From assembly GCA_016748015.1 (NCBI GenBank), contig JAAOMT010000187.1, positions 46,448 through 110,447 on the forward strand: a stretch of DNA of 64,000 bases, written 5' to 3'. This stretch comes from Geosiphon pyriformis (taxonomy: Eukaryota; Glomeromycota; Glomeromycetes; Archaeosporales; Geosiphonaceae). Shown one piece after another: positions 35,901-47,059 of this stretch. The notes under the pieces are model-generated. The model ran no database searches. It saw nothing but the letters and a program-made list of their open reading frames with translations, and was not told the origin of the DNA. The position numbers and the translations under genes were made by a program. Within the stretch, counting starts at the first letter, position 1; each line of letters begins with the position of its first letter.

Positions 35901-36239
35901 GGGGTGAAGTGTAGGAATTATAAGTAAGGTTGCTGTCGGTTGTTGGTTTTTCTTCTTTCCCCTTTCCTTTTCTCTTTTTGTCTTCTTTCCATTCCTAATT
36001 TATTTGTTCTTCCTGGTCATTGTTGGTTTCCCAGGCTTGATCAGCTTTTCAGGTAAGTTCTTCACTCTGCTTTTTTTTGCTGTTGTCATCCCATAAAAGT
36101 ACTGGTGGCAGCTTGTTGTATTTAGTGTTAGTTCAGAAACTTGGTAGGCTTCTTAGGTAGATTTCTTCTTTTCTTTCTCGAATTTGATAAGTGAGATTGT
36201 CAAGTTGGTGGTCTTGAAATGGCCACACATGGCTAGTAC

Positions 36240-36790
36240 GCATGTGTGTTGACTGTTTTGACTAATTTGAAGCTCTTGCATATTCTAATCAAGCAATGCA
36301 TTGGTTTTGGATAGCCAATCATTTCCAACAAGTGCTTGGTATTGGATGGCTTCTATGACCAGTACTTTAATTGGAACCATAATACCATTGACTTCAATAG
36401 GAAAGTTATTGATCTCACCAATAGAAGTTTTTGTTGCTTCATTGGTGATTATAATCCTAGTGCTGGCAGCGTGATCAACTCAGCAACTTAATTGGTCCAT
36501 AAGTTGTTTTGTAATGATGCTGCCAGCTGATCTACTGTCTAGGATCAGTTTAATGGAGTGGCCATTAATTTTGACATCAGTATACATGACCATAATAGGT
36601 TTTTCTTCCAGAGTGGCTCCATTAAATAATGGTATGGTCAATGGTTCTTCGAGTTTAAATGAGAAGATGGTGTCCAGTAATTTGTTCTTGGTGATGGTAG
36701 CTGGCAGAATGTTGCTGGTAAGTGTTGGTTGTTGGTTGATCTTTGGATTATTGGGTTGGGCATCTTCTGTGGTAACCAAGAGACTTAAAT
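36240..36790 (-). pseudogene. Aspartic protease of copy 2, broken
   Basis: The frame at 36,779-36,480 includes PIMVMYTDVKINGHSIKLIL followed by DSRSAGSIITKQLMDQL. The active-site triad Asp-Ser-Gly has become Asp-Ser-Arg, a G-to-A type change, so it would be inactive. Confidence 0.7.
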
Positions 36791-37199
36791 AGTTCTAGAA
36801 ATTTGGGTTTTGGGTGTACCCAGTGCCTGAATTCAATTCTCAAGATCCTGCTAATTGTGTAAAAGAACTGGGGATTGGTTGGTGAACTACTATCAATGAT
36901 CTTCAGCTTTGTTGAGTTAATTTCAGCCTTTGAGTTTCATTTTGAGGTAAGTTCTGTGATGGTATTTGAATTTGTTAGGACTGATAGATTACCTGAGGCT
37001 GCAGCTGATAAATAGGTTGTGACTGCAGCTGATAAATTGTCAGTGCTATTGGTTGATAAATTGGTGCTTAATATACTGGTGGATAATAAAGTGGCTGCTG
37101 TGTCATAAGTATGTAATTTTGATAATATGACTCTGAGTTTGGTAGGTTATTTGGAATTTGAAACCAGCAATTGGGTTTTCAATATTGATTTCCCAATTG

Positions 37200-38902
37200 T
37201 TGGTTATTTAAGCGATGGTGGCAATCAATTTGTAGGTGTCTTTGTTTATCACAATAGTGGCAAACACACATTTCTTGTTGTCACTATTGATTAATCAACA
37301 ATGATAAATATGACTGATTCTGGAAATAATTTGTGTTTCTAGAATTATTGCATTGTTGTGGTGGTTAATAAATTGCGTGATTGTCAGCTAAGTATTCCTC
37401 TAATTTTTGATTGATGGAATCACTAAATTGTTTCAATTTGGAATCCAATTCAGATGATCTATTCATTACTAGGTTAATGGCTTGGGTGTAATTAGCTTTG
37501 AGTTTAGCAGCTTCAAAATCTTGGGTGTTTGTGACAGTTGCTTGCAGACCAATAGAATGCAATAAACATACACGTTGCAGAATACTACTGTATAATCTGC
37601 AAATAAACTGATTTAGGATCTGGGCCACTGTGAAATAATTGGCATCGATGGCTTGGATCTGGTGCAGATTCCTATAGAAGCATCCTAAGTAAGTAGTGAC
37701 TGCTTCATTTTCTCTTTGTTTGATGATAGTAAATGTGTTTGCTAGTCTGTTAATGCTGTTATTGTTGCTGAAGTATCTTAAGAACTCAATTTTGAATGCA
37801 TTGAAATCTTGGGGTTTGTTGACTAGGCTTTAGTACCATGAATTGGTAGTATTCTGGAGAAAATATGGGATGGCTTGCATGGCTCTGGCATCATTCCATC
37901 CATTAACTGCAATGGCTTTCTCCACATCATTTAACCATACTTGGGCATCGTTCTCTTCACTGGTGAATTTTTCGAGTTTGGCTATTGGTGTATATGTTAT
38001 TGGATCTAAGTTGGGTTGTGGTTGCTGCTGAATTTGTTGTTGAGGTAGCAGTTGTGGCTGTTGTTGCTGTTAGGCGTTTGGTGGAGCTGGTGGTGAATTG
38101 ATCACAATTACTGGAGATAAGTGCTGATTAATTATGTTGGAGTTTTGATTATTCTGATTTTCTGGAGTTTGATTAACTAGAGTTTTAATTTCTGAATGTT
38201 CTAAGATCAGGTTTTGCTTATTAACTTCCTGATTGCTACTTTCTTCTTCCTTAGAATCAGTTATTTCTCAAAGACTAATGGCTCCGAAATCTGGTTGTGG
38301 TGGTAATAAACAAATTCCTGATGGCATTGGGGATCATGATTTAAATCTTTCAAAATAATCGCTGTATGTTCTTAATAACTCTGCCTTTTTTTGTTTACTT
38401 TGAAATAGGATTCTGTTTAGTGGCATTGTCATGTTTGTTGTAGCTGTGTTTATTATATTGATAGTGCTTCCAGATATGTAGTGATATGATAGATTAACAG
38501 GTGAATCAAACCTTTGTTTCTTCCAAGTGGGTAGTTGGATTTGCTTTGGTGTTCCTACTGGTGTTTGTAGCCTTCCTTTGCCTTTGTCTGCAAAAGTGAT
38601 AGAAAATCTCTGTTTGGTGTATTTTTCAATTTCCCTGTTTATTTCTGTAATTAAAAGTGCAAATAGGTAATTTTATAGAAGGGTGGTGCTTTGGAGTAAT
38701 TTACTGAAGAAGTTGTTGAAGACAGATTCTGGATCTCCTTGGCCTCCCAAGTGATATACTATTCTTTCATTGATGTAGCAATTGAAAGCTGATTCAGTTG
38801 GCCAACTATTATTTGTTAATCCGAGATGAATGTAATAGTGTTGGAATAAGAATTTTGTAAATCCTAAATGGTTTGTTCCTATTTTTTCGGATTCTGTCAC
38901 TG
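37200..38902 (-). pseudogene. Gag of copy 2, broken
   Basis: The N-terminal frame starts at 38,900 with a GTG codon (TESEKIGTNHLGFTKFLFQH), clearly the same domain as copy 1. The capsid-type region lies at about 37,600-38,000. 37,628-37,365 contains AKLKANYTQAINLVMNRSSE, and the zinc knuckle CHYCDKQRHLQIDC is near 37,225-37,268, with Arg replacing the usual Gly. Several stops interrupt it. Confidence 0.7.
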
Positions 38903-38943
38903 TTTGGATGATTATAGTTGGTGCTGTTCTCTGTAGGATTATA

Positions 38944-38960
38944 TTTCACAGAGAACACCA
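38944..38960 (-). other. Primer-binding site of copy 2
   Basis: The complement reads TGGTGTTCTCTGTGAAA, two bases after the 5' LTR. It differs from the copy 1 site by transitions only. Confidence 0.65.
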
Positions 38961-38962
38961 AA

Positions 38963-39845
38963 TGTTACAAATAATTATTTGAAGTCTCAAATCAAATAAC
39001 AAATCCATAACTTGGTGCTCAATATCTTGACAATGTTGGTAATACTAGTACATTGGTTGTATCTAAAGGTTTTAAAGTTGAGTCTTTTGTATAATAGACA
39101 GAGATTCAATGATGATGTAGTTGGTTGGTAAGTTGTGTTCCCAATTTTTGTCTTCAGCTTGGTGGCCAGTTTATTCTGGCAGTCATGCTCTTCTGATAAG
39201 CTATTCATTAATATATATATAATTTTACTCTTATTTCTAGATCTTTTATTAGGCTATTCATGATGTCAATTACTCAGTACTTTAATCCTTAATCAGTTAG
39301 TATATGACAGTAAAAATCAAAAAAAAAAGAAATAAAAGAAAATAAAGAAATGAGCCAAGGCAATGTATACATTAGTATTTTGTTAATAGTCATGATCAAG
39401 AGCTATTATTCTAGCGTGGTTAAGTATCAATTACTATTAATATAAAGTGTTGATAATGGAGAGTGAATTTGGATAGTGAATGATTTATTTATTTAATATT
39501 TGTGAATAGAAGATTTCTAACTAAAGGATTCTTATCTTTCTACTTCTAATGTTACCACTATATATACATAATTGATGTTCTACAAGATTGCTTATATTCC
39601 CGAGTGATGTGTTATGATTTCTTGAGCAATGCTCATATTGCTGAACAATGTGCTCTAATTTTTTAACATCGCTCCACATTGCTAAGCAATGTGCTGTGTT
39701 TTTTGATATTGCTCCATATTGCTGAGCAATGTGCCATGATTTCTATCATTGCTCTACATTGCTGAACAATGTGCTCATGTGCTACATACTATTCACTCAT
39801 TGGTCTACTATTCTCCCTATATCTGTTTTTTTTTTATGAGTAATA
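38963..39845 (-). repeat. 5' LTR of Ty3-like copy 2
   Basis: This is colinear with the left LTR at 28,945-29,829. Its outer end reads GAGTAATA rather than GAGTAACA (C to T). The palindrome array is at about 39,590-39,780, and the TATA motif complement is near 39,559-39,567. Confidence 0.9.
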
Positions 39846-39849
39846 ATGA

Positions 39850-42800
39850 TTTCTAAGATTAACTCTTTCATTGTTAAGGCAGTCAACTCCAGTACTTTTG
39901 TAGTTTTGAGTGGAAATTTCAATGAAAATAGATTTAAAAAAAGTACAAGTTTTAAGTTTTGCTTGGGTCTGAATTTGGTCAACTCATTTAGTAAGTGTCT
40001 ACTGGTTAAAACTCTGACTTGGAACAATTTAAGAAGTGTTGAGAAAGTTATAGATTATATTTTTGTTAGTAAAAGTTTATTGTCAACTGTTGCTAGTTAT
40101 AATATCAATTCTGTGTTTCTTTTTTTTAACACTAATTACAAAGCTGTCATAGTATTGATTGGTCTGAATGGGCTTTTGAATATCTGCTTGAATGGCTTAT
40201 GCAAACAGATTAATAAAGATTACTGAAAGTTCAAAATCAAAGATGCAAATAGTGCCAAATAGATACAATTTAAAAATTGCTTTTCTATCAAGCTTTTGGT
40301 AGTAGAAAACGAGTTTTTGGATGCTATGTGGTTGTTGCTAAAGAGAGTGATAGTAGAATTGGCTAAAAAAATATTTTCTAAGCTTTGGTTCAATAAATTT
40401 CAGTATTTGAGAAACAAACAATTTTTAAGTTTTTTGGATTGGAGTTGTTAGTTGCCAAGATTACTAAAAAATTGTGCTCAAGTAATGCAATTGGCATTGA
40501 TTGTCTTGTAAGAAAATGGTCAACTTTGGATGATGTTAAAGTCTATATGATTGCAGACATAGTTCATATAAATGGTAAGTCATCAGTTATTCTTAGACAC
40601 TTGTTACCAGTTCATAAGAAATACAAAAAGTCCAAAATGTATAAGTCAAGATTGGCTGAGAAGATATCTATAAGAAAGACAATTGAGAAATATATAGAAA
40701 GTTTTGGTTCTAACAAGAGTAATATAATTGAGAGCATTCTGAATCAGCTTTTTTGCAAAGTGATTTTAGATTATTTAGTGGTAGATGGGGAGTTGGTTTT
40801 GAAATCAGAGGAGGTGAAACACAGTATAGATAAGATAATAAAGAGTTGGATGAAAAAGCAGATTGTGCATATGGCTTTGCCTAATTTTTAAGTTTGCCAA
40901 TATGTTTTATTGAATTATGTTAAAGATGATGTTTTTTTTAGCATGATAAAACAAATCAGCATGAAGGAATTGTGGTTGGTAATTAATGATCTGCCTGATA
41001 GCAAGGCTGTTGGTTTGTCTGGTATTCTTAATGAACTTTGGAAGCATAATAGTAATGAGATAATAGAATTCTTGTTGGAATTGTTGAATATGTATTTGTT
41101 TATTGATAGTGTGTTTGCCTTTTGGAAAAAGACCTGAATCTTAATGATTCCTAAATCTTATAATTGAGACAGGGTTCTAACAAACACTTGATCTATTGCT
41201 TTGATTAAAACTGCCAAGAAAATTCTCTCCAAGGTTTTTTTTAATCAGATTTCTGTTGTATATAGTAAGTTTGATGTTTTTCAGAGTAATAATTTTTCAG
41301 TTTTGAAAGATATATCTACTTAGTTTTCTGTTTTTACTATTGGTTTGGTGATTAAAAATGCTCTAAAAAAGAATAAAGAACTTTAATTAATCTTGCAGGA
41401 TATGTATAAAGCTTATGATTCAGTTAATTGGCATTACTTAAGGACTAATTTGTATTAAATCAAAATGTGTGATAAGTTTATTAAATTCTTTGGCAGCATA
41501 CATAAAGACAGAATTAATAAAATGATGACTGATTTTGGTCTTTTGAGTAAATATAGAGTGCATGATAGTTTGGATCAAAGTGAGATCTTTTTACCTCTTT
41601 TTTGGAGAATTTTTTATGATCCACTTTTGTGTAAAGTCAAATAACATGAACATTTGTATAGATACCAAATTGATACTAAGTTTGTAGCAAAATCTGGCAG
41701 AATTAAAAATAGTAGTGAAATGTCTTTCTTTTTTGCTGCTGGTGCTTTTGTTGATGACACAATTTGGATTAAAAACTGCCAAGCTTCTACTTAGTATGCT
41801 TTAAACATTGCTAATGAGTTTTTTTTGATCAACAACATTTCAATTAACAATGAGAAAACAGTGACTATTCTAATTAACCAGGGTGTTAAAATTGCTTCAT
41901 TAGTATTAGTGGTCAGCTGATTTTTATTGCCAAAAAAAATAAGGCACATAGATATCTGGATATCTTCTTGTTTACTAAGGAGTTGTCCAAGCTGAGTGTG
42001 ACCAAAACTTATTCTGATGTTCATTTCTTTGTTAATATGGTTTTCAAAAAGACTATCATAGATAAACAGTTCTCTTATTTGGTATTGGCTGTTTTGCAGC
42101 TTATAATTAGTTATAAAACACAGTTTGGTTTTATTTCATTTAGTGTATATTGCAAGTAAAATGTTATAATTAGAAAAGACCTCAAGTCTAAAGTCTGTTT
42201 GCCTTAGAATTTCCCTAGTAAAGCCTTATATTATTCTTTTTTGTATGATTTGAAATTATTTAAGCAAGTTTAGTTAGAAAGAAAATTGGCCACTTTGATT
42301 GCCTTTTCTAATGCTCTGAGTATTTTTAGGTGCTTGTTTAATCACAAATTTTTGGATTTGCAGGTTTTGGATTAGGCTCTTTTGAATTCTTTACAGCATT
42401 TTTTCAAGTTGTGCATTAGTCCAATAAACAATTTTTTGGCTGAAATGGTAAAAATTTTTGTTAACAATAAGCTTTTTTTGATAACCAATTTACTCAATGC
42501 TTTTTGTAATCCTGATTGCTTTTTAATGTTATTGATTTTGGAAAAAACTTGTTTCTTAGTTCTGTTTCCTCTTTAAAGCATTTTGAAATTGTTTTTAGTA
42601 ATAGACTTTTTGATAAAAAAACAATGTGATAGATTGAAAAATCTTTCATCAGTGGAAAAGACTAAATTTTAAAGATTTCATGCCTTATTAATTTGAGCTT
42701 ATGTTAGATTATTTGTGTAACAAGAGTTCCTCATCATGTGATTTTGTCATATTTGTATGGCCTTCTGGTTCAAATATTTGATGTTTAAAAAATTTTCTAA

Positions 42801-43667
42801 TGTGCAGAATGGTTTACATAAGATTTAATCTGGCTCTTTTGAGATTTACATGGATGATTTATTAAAAAATGCTGGTTCTGCTGGTGTTACTAGTGAAGTG
42901 GCTGTGTATTTTTCTGCTTTGAACATAAATATTGGTATTGGAGTCTGTGATTTTTTGTTTTTTACTATGGTTGAATTGCAAACTGTAGTATTGTCTTTAG
43001 AGTGTATTTTATCTTTATGTAAAGTGGTTTTGTATATTGACAGCCAAGCTGCTATTAATGTATGTGTTTTTGAGATGTCATTTGCTGTGCCAAATTTCCA
43101 TAATCAATGCTAATTGGAAAGAAGACACATTGCTAATTTGATTAAAAATAAAGATCTTACTATAAGTTGTATTAAGATTAAGAGTTATTTTGGGATTTGT
43201 GATAATGTAAAGACTAATACTACAACTAATAAGACTGCCTATTCTTTTTTTTCTTTGCCAGTGAAGATGCAAAAATGTTTTTTGGTGGCTGAAAACACTT
43301 CCATATCTGGCAATATCTACTATTTTGTTAGGGATTTATTTTAGTCTTGTTGGAAATCTAGATCTGGCCATAATATGGTCCTAAATATGCTAATCAAGAA
43401 TATAAATTGGAATATTATTGCAAAGGTTTGGTATCCTGATTCACATATACTTGTTGGCTTTACTAGTTGAAAGTCTTTTTATCTTTGTACATATATAATA
43501 AAAACTGTGCACAGATAGTTACTAGTGGCAGTTAGGAAGAGATTATACAATAAAAAATATTTTGGTGTATTGTGTTTATTGTATAATAAGGTAAAGTTAT
43601 TAGATTATGTCTTCATTTGTGTTCAGAATTCTAGTGTTTGAGAAAAAATTTTGACTGAAGTTTCTGT
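39850..43667 (+). pseudogene. LINE ORF2: endonuclease end, reverse transcriptase, RNase H
   Basis: The endonuclease C-terminal part (39,846-40,226) has VVLSGNFNEN (GNFN for the usual GDFN), then KVIDYIFVSKS and NTNYKAVIVLIG for the usual DTDHKA; three catalytic-region Asp or His are changed. A linker with open frame 40,439-40,891 precedes the RT (40,910-42,000), which has SKAVGLSGILNELWKH, LQDMYKAYDSVNWHYL at ~41,394 and the catalytic FVDD in GAFVDDTIWIKN (~41,744). RNase H at 42,850-43,110 has YMDDLLKNAG, MVELQTVVLSLE and YIDSQAAINV, so its catalytic residues remain. Frameshifts and TAG/TGA stops separate the parts. It would nick DNA and copy the LINE RNA onto it. Confidence 0.75.
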
Positions 43668-44643
43668 TGTTATTCATAGAATATAGGAAGTATATTAACA
43701 TATAAATTAGCCAATCAGAAGGAGACATAGTAAAAGTAAAATTCCAAGATTCTTTTCAAAGGAATTGCAGAATTTCAGGAATTTCAGGATTTTCATATAA
43801 GGAATTACAGGATTCCAGAATTCCAGAATTCCTCTCAAAGAAATTGCAGAATTCCAGAAATTCCAGGATTCCTGGCTAGAGAATTGAGGAATTTAAGAAA
43901 TCTTGTATAATATAAATTATATATATATAGCAAGAGTATTAAAAGCAGAAAAAACAATTCCTGGAGAATTCAATAGAGTTTTATTAATTTAGAACAATCC
44001 CCTTTCTTCTCTATTTATTAACTCTCTTTTCAAAGATAGTTGCTATCAACCAAAATAGAATTATATAAATAAAAGATCTTTTCAATTCTTCAAATCCATG
44101 TTATTGTCATTTGTTTAAAAATATAATCACTTTTCTATTTATTAACATTTTATGTTGATAAAATCCAACACTTAACTACACTAGAACAATAGTTCTTAAT
44201 CATGGCTATTGATAGGATACTAACTTGAATTGCCTTGGTTTATTTCTTATTTCTTATTTCTTATTTCTTTTCTTTTTATTTCTTTTCTTTTGTTGTTATT
44301 TACTAATTGAGTAAAAGATTAAGCACTGAAGTACAGATGTCATAGGGACTGGTAAAAGACCCATGAAACAAGGGTAGAACACTCATAGATTTGAGGATAG
44401 CTTACTAGGAGGATTACTGGCCACCATGCTGAAAAAAAATTCAATGGAATTGTGATTCTGGGAGACTACTGAAACAACTATTGAATCTCTGTCTATTATA
44501 CAAAGAACTTAACCAAAACCTTCAGATAACCAAAACATTCAGATACAAACAACCTACAGATATTACCAACATTATTTCATCAATTGAGCACCAAGTTACA
44601 GGTTTGTTATTTGCTTTAAAATCCCAAAAAATCACTTGTAACA
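43668..44643 (+). repeat. Solo LTR in LINE, with CTGT duplication
   Basis: It begins TGTTATTCATAG and ends CTTGTAACA, with CTGT on each side (43,664-43,667 and 44,644-44,647). The upstream half holds a GAATTCC-type array (43,760-43,895), TATATATATAG near 43,919, and downstream sequence similar to the R-U5 part of the copy 1 LTR (CCATGCTGAAAAAA, TCTGTCTATTATACAAAGA). It is thus a relative of the dUTPase family with a different upstream region. A TTTCTTATTTC-type tract is at 44,246-44,290. Confidence 0.8.
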
Positions 44644-45227
44644 CTGTACAATAGACTGCTTTGATAGGTGCTTATAGGACTTTTTTTCTGCTGTTTTGAA
44701 AATACTTTCCAGCTGTTTTTCAGATGTTGGCATGTATACAATTGTGTGCAAGGGGTTTGTGTTAAAGAAATAGTGTACAAAAACCTTTGAGATTTTTAAT
44801 GGAAGGAAAGAAGTTGTCTTTACTGTTGTTAAGTTTATAAGAACTTTGGTGAAATTACACTGTTCTATGGTCTGGCTAATAAGATTTAAATATAGAGTTG
44901 AATTGGAAAAAGCTGGTTTAATTGAAAATAGTGGTCTGATATCAGGCTTGTTATGTTGTTTGGTGCCCAGATTGTCAAATGGCATGGTTAAAATGCTTGG
45001 TATTATCAAGTTTTTTGCTGTTAGTTTTAGTCATTACAAACCATGTCTCTTTTTTTTTGGTTTAAATTGTGATATACATATTAGTATAAGTGTATAATGT
45101 TGTTTTGTCTGGTCTGAATGGTTAGTCACATGTAGTAAATGCATGAATCATATTTAGTTTGAGCCATTTAGTTTGGTTTTTTATACTAGATAGTGATTAG
45201 ACTTTACTTAATAAAGTATTAAAAAAA
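44644..45227 (+). pseudogene. LINE ORF2 C-terminal remnant and 3' tail
   Basis: 44,846-45,097 encodes a C-terminal segment, including NSGLISGLLCCLVPRLSNGM and KPCLFFFGLN, related to the minus-strand fragment at 60,029-60,250. From 45,100 a conserved noncoding tail follows (GGTTAGTCACATG, then TTAGTTTGAGCC, then TATACTAGATAGTG), ending in TATTAAAAAAA before the TATACAA duplication. Confidence 0.65.
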
Positions 45228-45356
45228 TATACAAAAAACTTAACTAAAAATCTTCAGATTTGAAAACTCTTTAAATAACATCAATATAATTAGCTATTGA
45301 ATATTAAGTTATAAGTTTGTTATTTATTTTAACACTCTAAATAATTATTTATAACA
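45228..45356 (+). repeat. Decayed LTR, right part
   Basis: This continues the LTR interrupted at 16,299: ATACAAAAAACTTAACTAAAAATCT-like sequence parallels the end of the intact solo LTR, and the edge is TTTATAACA. The flanks ACAG (15,550-15,553) and GTAG (45,357-45,360) could both come from a GCAG duplication. Confidence 0.6.
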
Positions 45357-45822
45357 GTAGTCTTTAAGATCTATTTTAATTTGTCAGTATTTGCTTTTTA
45401 AGTCTAAAATTAAAAAGTATTTGGCTTTTTTTAGAGCATTTAGCATATTGTCAATTTTTGGTAATAAGTAAGCATTTTCAATTGTAACATTATTTAATTG
45501 ACAATAATTAACACAAAATTTAATTTTGCTATTTTTCTTTTTGATCAAAACAACTAATAAAACTTAAAAGCTTCTTAATAATTAAATAAGACTATTATTA
45601 AATATTTATTGGATTTTTTTTTTAATAAATTGGTGACTGGCAAGTAAAACTCAATATGTTTATTGCCATTTTGGTGAAATATCTTTTGTGTAGATTTAAT
45701 ATTAAATAATATTAATTTTTCTCAGATTATTATTGTCTTTAGCAAATATATTAATGTATTTAATAACAAGCTGTTTTAGTTTTCTTTATTGTTGTGATTT
45801 TAAAAGACCCATGTTAATTTGG
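45357..45822 (-). mobile_element. Decayed Ty3-like RT fragment (continues 12,352-15,553)
   Basis: On the minus strand it parallels the RT N-terminal region of fresher elements (for example 32,900-33,330 and 49,990-50,190), as in TTAATTGACAATAATTAACA against the TTAATTGGCAGTAGTCAACA type sequence. It ends near 45,822, where a forward LTR begins. Confidence 0.55.
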
Positions 45823-46297
45823 TATTATTAATAAAATTTTAGTCAATAATTAAACATAATTTACTCTTATAATTTTTATTAATAATTAGCATATATTATT
45901 ATTATTTTATTTATTATTTATTATTTAATTAAATTATTATAATATTTCTATGTAATTAGTAATTTAATTTGTATAATATATTAATATAACTAAATATAAT
46001 AATTAGATTATACAATATTCTAAACTCTATAATATTTAAGAATTTACTTAAATTTGTATAAATTTATAAAGTATCTTAATAGTACACCAAAATAATTTAT
46101 AGTTTGTGGAAACAACTTGTAGTTTGCCAAAATATATCTTTAGTTTATCGAAATTATAATAAAAAAAGTTCAAGTTTATAAACTAATACTACAATAAGCT
46201 ATATAAAAGAAAAGCTTTTCTTTTTGAAAAATATATCTTACTTTGAAATTATAATCTTAACTAAAATTATTTTTATTAAAAAATTTTTCTTTAGTAT
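45823..46297 (+). repeat. Decayed second-family LTR, left part
   Basis: This is the reverse-orientation counterpart of 11,394-12,351 (shared stretch TAATTAGCATATATTATTATT). It ends at GTAT (46,294-46,297), where the third Ty3-like element is inserted, and continues at 54,049. Confidence 0.6.
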
Positions 46298-46975
46298 TGT
46301 TATGGGTTGGAGTAACAAGCTAACGGATAGCAAGGGAGAACAGGATTGTAGGATGATAGAAATAATTAAAGAAGATTCAACTTTAATGAGTGAATTGAAT
46401 GAGTATGAATTCAATATGCAAGATCAGTCTCATAAAATATCTCAGTCACTATTCTTTTCAAAGGTAACTGGGAAATCTAAAGGTAGAGGGATAGTCTGTA
46501 CTATCAACAATTGATTACTACTGGTATAATTCTATGTCTCACATTGGCACTCTTAGAATTTAATATCAGGTATCAACTTGTGCTTTTCAGTCACATTTAT
46601 TCAAATAATCTTCAAATGCTACAATTATATATGTTAGGAAAAGACCAACAAGTAATCTTTTATCTTAAGATGTTTGAATACTTGAAGGTAGGAAAAAGGA
46701 AATTAGCAATAAGAGAGTGATTGAGATGAAAGTTGTTATTTTTATTTATTTGATTCTTGTCTGAGAGATGATTTTCTATAGCTAAGAGACTCATTGCTTA
46801 TATAGTTAATGAAAGTGGTCAACGACCAGGTCAATGACTAGGTCAATAATCAGGTCAATGATCAGATCATTGATCAGGTCAATGATCACTATCTAAAAAT
46901 AGAATGACTAATTATATGACATCAGTGGCTAATACATGTGATAACTAATAAAAATTATGGGTTTCAACCATAACA
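46298..46975 (-). repeat. 3' LTR of third family
   Basis: TGTTATGGG to CCATAACA. Its array of GATCAATGATC-like units lies at 46,812-46,893 and includes CAATGATCAGATCATTG, a palindrome with 8-base arms. A purine tract complement (TCATCCTCTCC) begins right after it. Confidence 0.88.
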
Positions 46976-47059
46976 TCATCCTCTCCAAAGAGATTAAGCT
47001 CCGGTGAAATCAAGCTATTTATAGGGTATTCTAATTGAAGAGTTTTGTCTAACTCAAAA

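Larger units (their letters stand above)
28945..39845 (-). mobile_element. Complete Ty3-like LTR retrotransposon with dUTPase (copy 2)
   Basis: This is the same family as copy 1 in the opposite direction. It has LTRs at 28,945-29,829 and 38,963-39,845 and a primer-binding site at 38,944-38,960. Reading leftward, it carries gag, protease, cysteine-rich module, dUTPase, RT/RNase H, integrase and the 3' ORF. It is split between dUTPase and RT by the LTR at 33,406-34,213. The flanks ATGG (28,941-28,944) and ATGA (39,846-39,849) would be a 4-bp duplication with one G-to-A change. All coding parts contain stops or replaced key residues. Confidence 0.88.
16300..45227 (+). mobile_element. LINE-type non-LTR retrotransposon, split in four pieces
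   Basis: The pieces are 16,300-18,156, 28,316-28,944, 39,850-43,667 and 44,644-45,227, about 6.8 kb in total. They read in one order and one direction: ORF1 with RRM-like and zinc-knuckle parts, then endonuclease, reverse transcriptase, RNase H and a 3' region ending in an A-rich tail. The separators are two complete Ty3-like elements and a solo LTR. The LINE lies in a decayed LTR and is flanked by TATACAA at 16,293-16,299 and 45,228-45,234, a probable target-site duplication. Decayed copies of the same LINE at 54.9-59.2 kb and 59.74-59.9 kb pass straight through the insertion points, supporting the reconstruction. Confidence 0.8.
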
